The notes under the pieces: model-generated
The model's input: the letters and a program-made list of their open reading frames with translations, nothing else
Database searches by the model: none
What the model was told of the DNA's origin: nothing
Translations under genes and position numbers: made by a program
NCBI RefSeq assembly: GCF_003946385.1
Contig: NZ_RHOE01000021.1
Span: 1-42,545 of the forward strand
DNA: 42,545 bases
Direction of reading: 5' to 3'
Source of the DNA: Loigolactobacillus zhaoyuanensis
Lineage (GTDB): Bacteria; Bacillota; Bacilli; Lactobacillales; Lactobacillaceae
Shown here: positions 41,052-42,545 of the stretch, in pieces
How positions within the stretch are numbered: position 1 is the first letter of the stretch
Layout of the letters: the number at the start of each line of letters is the position of its first letter

Positions 41052-42380
41052 ATGATGTTTGATGTTCTTTTTATTGGTAGTGGTCAGGGCGCCTGGAATG
41101 GTGCTATTCCCATGAGCCAAGCAGGATTAAAAGTTGCCGTGGTGGAAGCTGGTTTATTTGGTGGCGTCTGTTCTAATCGTGGTTGTAACGCTAAAATTAC
41201 TTTGGACAAACCAGTTGAGCTGGTGCGCAATATTGAACAGCTACAAGGGCGTGGTTTTGACAGTGTGCCGGCGATCAATTGGCCAGATTTAATGGCACAC
41301 AAGCATGAAGTGATCGGCCGTTTAGCTGCTAGCAATGAACAAAAGTTGGTTAAAGCTGGTGTTCAAGTTATTAAGGGCCATGCCATATTAACAGCCGCTA
41401 ATACAGTAACGGTTGGCGATACGGAATACACAGCAGAGAAAATTGTTTTGGTGCTGGGCCAATTGCCGCATCAATTAGATATTCCTGGACAAGCTTATTT
41501 ACATGACAGTACTGACTTTATGGCCTTGACCCAAATGCCGCAGCAAATAACAATTATTGGCGCTGGCTATGTAGGAATGGAGTTTGCGTCGATCGCCAAT
41601 GCAGCTGGCGCTAAAGTAAACGTGGTGTTACGTGGTCATCAGCCGTTGCATGAGTTCTATCAACCATACGTCGACCGCTTAGTAGTTGATCTGCGTGAAC
41701 GTGGCGTTAAATTTTTCTACGATCAGCAAGTTGAATCAGTTACTGAAACAGATGCTGGTTTATTATTGCGTGGTGCTAATCAATTTGCGCTTGAAAGTGA
41801 TTATATCGTTGACGCTACTGGTCGTGAACCGCATTTAACTGACAGTGGTTTGGAAAATTTAGCGATCGCAACTAATCAAAACGGTATCGAAGTCGATGAT
41901 CATTTACAGACCAATGTCCCAGGCATTTACGCGACGGGTGATGTGGTCGATAAAACGCAACCTAAGATCACACCAGTTGCCGCTTTTGAATCACAGTATC
42001 TGGCCCAATTATTTACCGGCCAGACTACAGCGCCAATTGATTATCCTAGCATTGCGACGACCGTCTTTACTTCGCCACGAATTTCGCAGGTTGGCATCAG
42101 CCCAACGATTGCGGCACAGTCACCAGATCAATATACTGTTGAGACTTTCGAGTACGCAGCGGACTGGTTCCACCAAGTTCAAAATGAAACGACAGGCAGT
42201 CTGACGTTGGTATTTGATCAAGATCATATTCTGGTAGGCGCGGTAGAGTTCAGTAATGAAGCTGTCGACACGATCAATGGCTTGTTAGAGATCATTGAAT
42301 TGCGCTTAACGCATGATCAGGTGCAACGCTTCATTTATACTTTCCCTAGCACACAGCACAGCTACTTTCGTAAAGTTTGA
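41052..42380 (+). CDS. FAD-dependent pyridine nucleotide-disulfide oxidoreductase (glutathione-reductase-like)
   Basis: A 442-residue flavoprotein. FAD motif: DVLFIGSGQGAWNGA. Redox pair: GGVCSNRGCNAK (Cys40, Cys45; CxxxxC). NAD(P) motif: ITIIGAGYVGMEFASIA. Second FAD site: GIYATGDVVD. The C-terminal dimerisation domain lacks the HPT-E motif of active glutathione or lipoamide reductases; the matching stretch is FIYTFPSTQHS. The substrate is therefore uncertain; it could be a low-molecular thiol or another acceptor. Two ATG codons are possible; GGGAGG is 7 nt before the first. Confidence 0.9.
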   Translation: MMFDVLFIGSGQGAWNGAIPMSQAGLKVAVVEAGLFGGVCSNRGCNAKITLDKPVELVRNIEQLQGRGFDSVPAINWPDLMAHKHEVIGRLAASNEQKLVKAGVQVIKGHAILTAANTVTVGDTEYTAEKIVLVLGQLPHQLDIPGQAYLHDSTDFMALTQMPQQITIIGAGYVGMEFASIANAAGAKVNVVLRGHQPLHEFYQPYVDRLVVDLRERGVKFFYDQQVESVTETDAGLLLRGANQFALESDYIVDATGREPHLTDSGLENLAIATNQNGIEVDDHLQTNVPGIYATGDVVDKTQPKITPVAAFESQYLAQLFTGQTTAPIDYPSIATTVFTSPRISQVGISPTIAAQSPDQYTVETFEYAADWFHQVQNETTGSLTLVFDQDHILVGAVEFSNEAVDTINGLLEIIELRLTHDQVQRFIYTFPSTQHSYFRKV

Positions 42381-42410
42381 TCAAAAAGAGCCGTTTTATG
42401 CACTAGGCCC

Positions 42411-42545
42411 TGTCAAGTTGACAAATGAAATAATATAAAGTTGAATCTGTTTCTAAGCGGCTTCACTCCAGTATTCATCTGGGGTGAGGCCGTTTCTTTG
42501 TGCTGAGCGATTGTGGTGATTGAAATATTCGATTCCTTCCTCAAC
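42411..42545 (-). mobile_element. IS3-family insertion sequence, 3' end (cut by window edge)
   Basis: The element appears to end at TG (42411), from which TGTCAAGTTGACAA reads inward as a terminal-repeat-like end. The transposase stop follows 42 bp inside. It lies 31 bp after the oxidoreductase stop. Confidence 0.65.
42453..42545 (-). CDS. IS3-family transposase (OrfB), C-terminal fragment
   Basis: The last 30 residues are open to the window edge: VEEGIEYFNHHNRSAQRNGL, then TPDEYWSEAA. This is the usual C-terminus of IS3/IS150 OrfB (IxxYNxxRxQxxLxGLTPxEY). Nothing can be said about completeness. Confidence 0.85.
   Translation of the reverse strand, partial: VEEGIEYFNHHNRSAQRNGLTPDEYWSEAA

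Overview
The window looks like a chromosomal segment of a lactic acid bacterium of the Lactobacillaceae. The evidence is moderate GC, strong AGGAGG-type ribosome binding sites, frequent TTG/GTG starts, Met and His T-box leaders, a class A sortase, a Gram-positive signal peptidase I, an LBP_cg2779-type small protein, a CadD-type transporter and lactobacillus-like FeoB neighbours. I cannot name the genus from the sequence alone. Both edges lie inside insertion sequences: the 3' end of an IS30-family transposase at the left and the 3' end of an IS3-family transposase at the right. This is what a contig broken at repeated elements would look like.

Layout. 1-145: end of an IS30 element. 162-970: an OhrR/MarR-type regulator and a FeoB-associated Cys-rich peptide. 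806-3243: a ferrous iron uptake operon (feoA-feoB-small Cys protein, minus strand). 3542-5716: a MerR-like coiled-coil protein with an amphipathic tail, a small membrane protein, an XRE regulator and an IscA/HesB-like protein. 5860-8847: HAD phosphatase, aldo/keto reductase, and a TauE/SafE exporter paired with a DUF1634 protein. 9080-10901: a repeated leader, sortase A and ferrochelatase. 10979-12315: LBP_cg2779-type protein, a SAM-I riboswitch controlling a 49-residue ORF, and a CadD-type transporter. 12392-16984: Met T-box, metE and a YitJ-type homocysteine methyltransferase/MTHFR fusion. 17008-20961: two closely related HAD phosphatases flanking a type II toxin-antitoxin pair and an MFS exporter. 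21039-23285: divergent PLP aminotransferase and LysR regulator. 23378-26017: a P2-type cation ATPase. 26018-27250: a 1.2 kb gene-free region full of structured repeats. 27251-28910: acetoin/diacetyl reductase-like SDR and signal peptidase I. 29013-37965: hisK, then a T-box-led complete histidine operon hisZGDBHAFIEC. 38045-42380: Ntn-type asparaginase, a small ORF with no normal start codon, a quinone-reductase-like protein, an unknown helical protein and a flavin disulfide oxidoreductase.

How the genes work together. Methionine supply is controlled at two levels within 6 kb: a T-box (uncharged tRNA-Met) drives metE and the MTHFR/methyltransferase fusion, while a separate SAM-I riboswitch with its own promoter drives only a 49-residue peptide of unknown function. 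Histidine synthesis is complete, including the separate PHP-type histidinol phosphatase, and the operon is read out by a His-type T-box.

The least explained features are: the SAM-riboswitch/mini-ORF unit with a consensus cre site over its -35 box; the 120-bp repeats at 26180-27024, whose hairpin arms change together between copies; the duplicated 63-bp module in the sortase leader; a MerR-HTH protein with a RocS/RacA-like architecture; and a 52-codon ORF with a perfect Shine-Dalgarno sequence but AUC in the start position.
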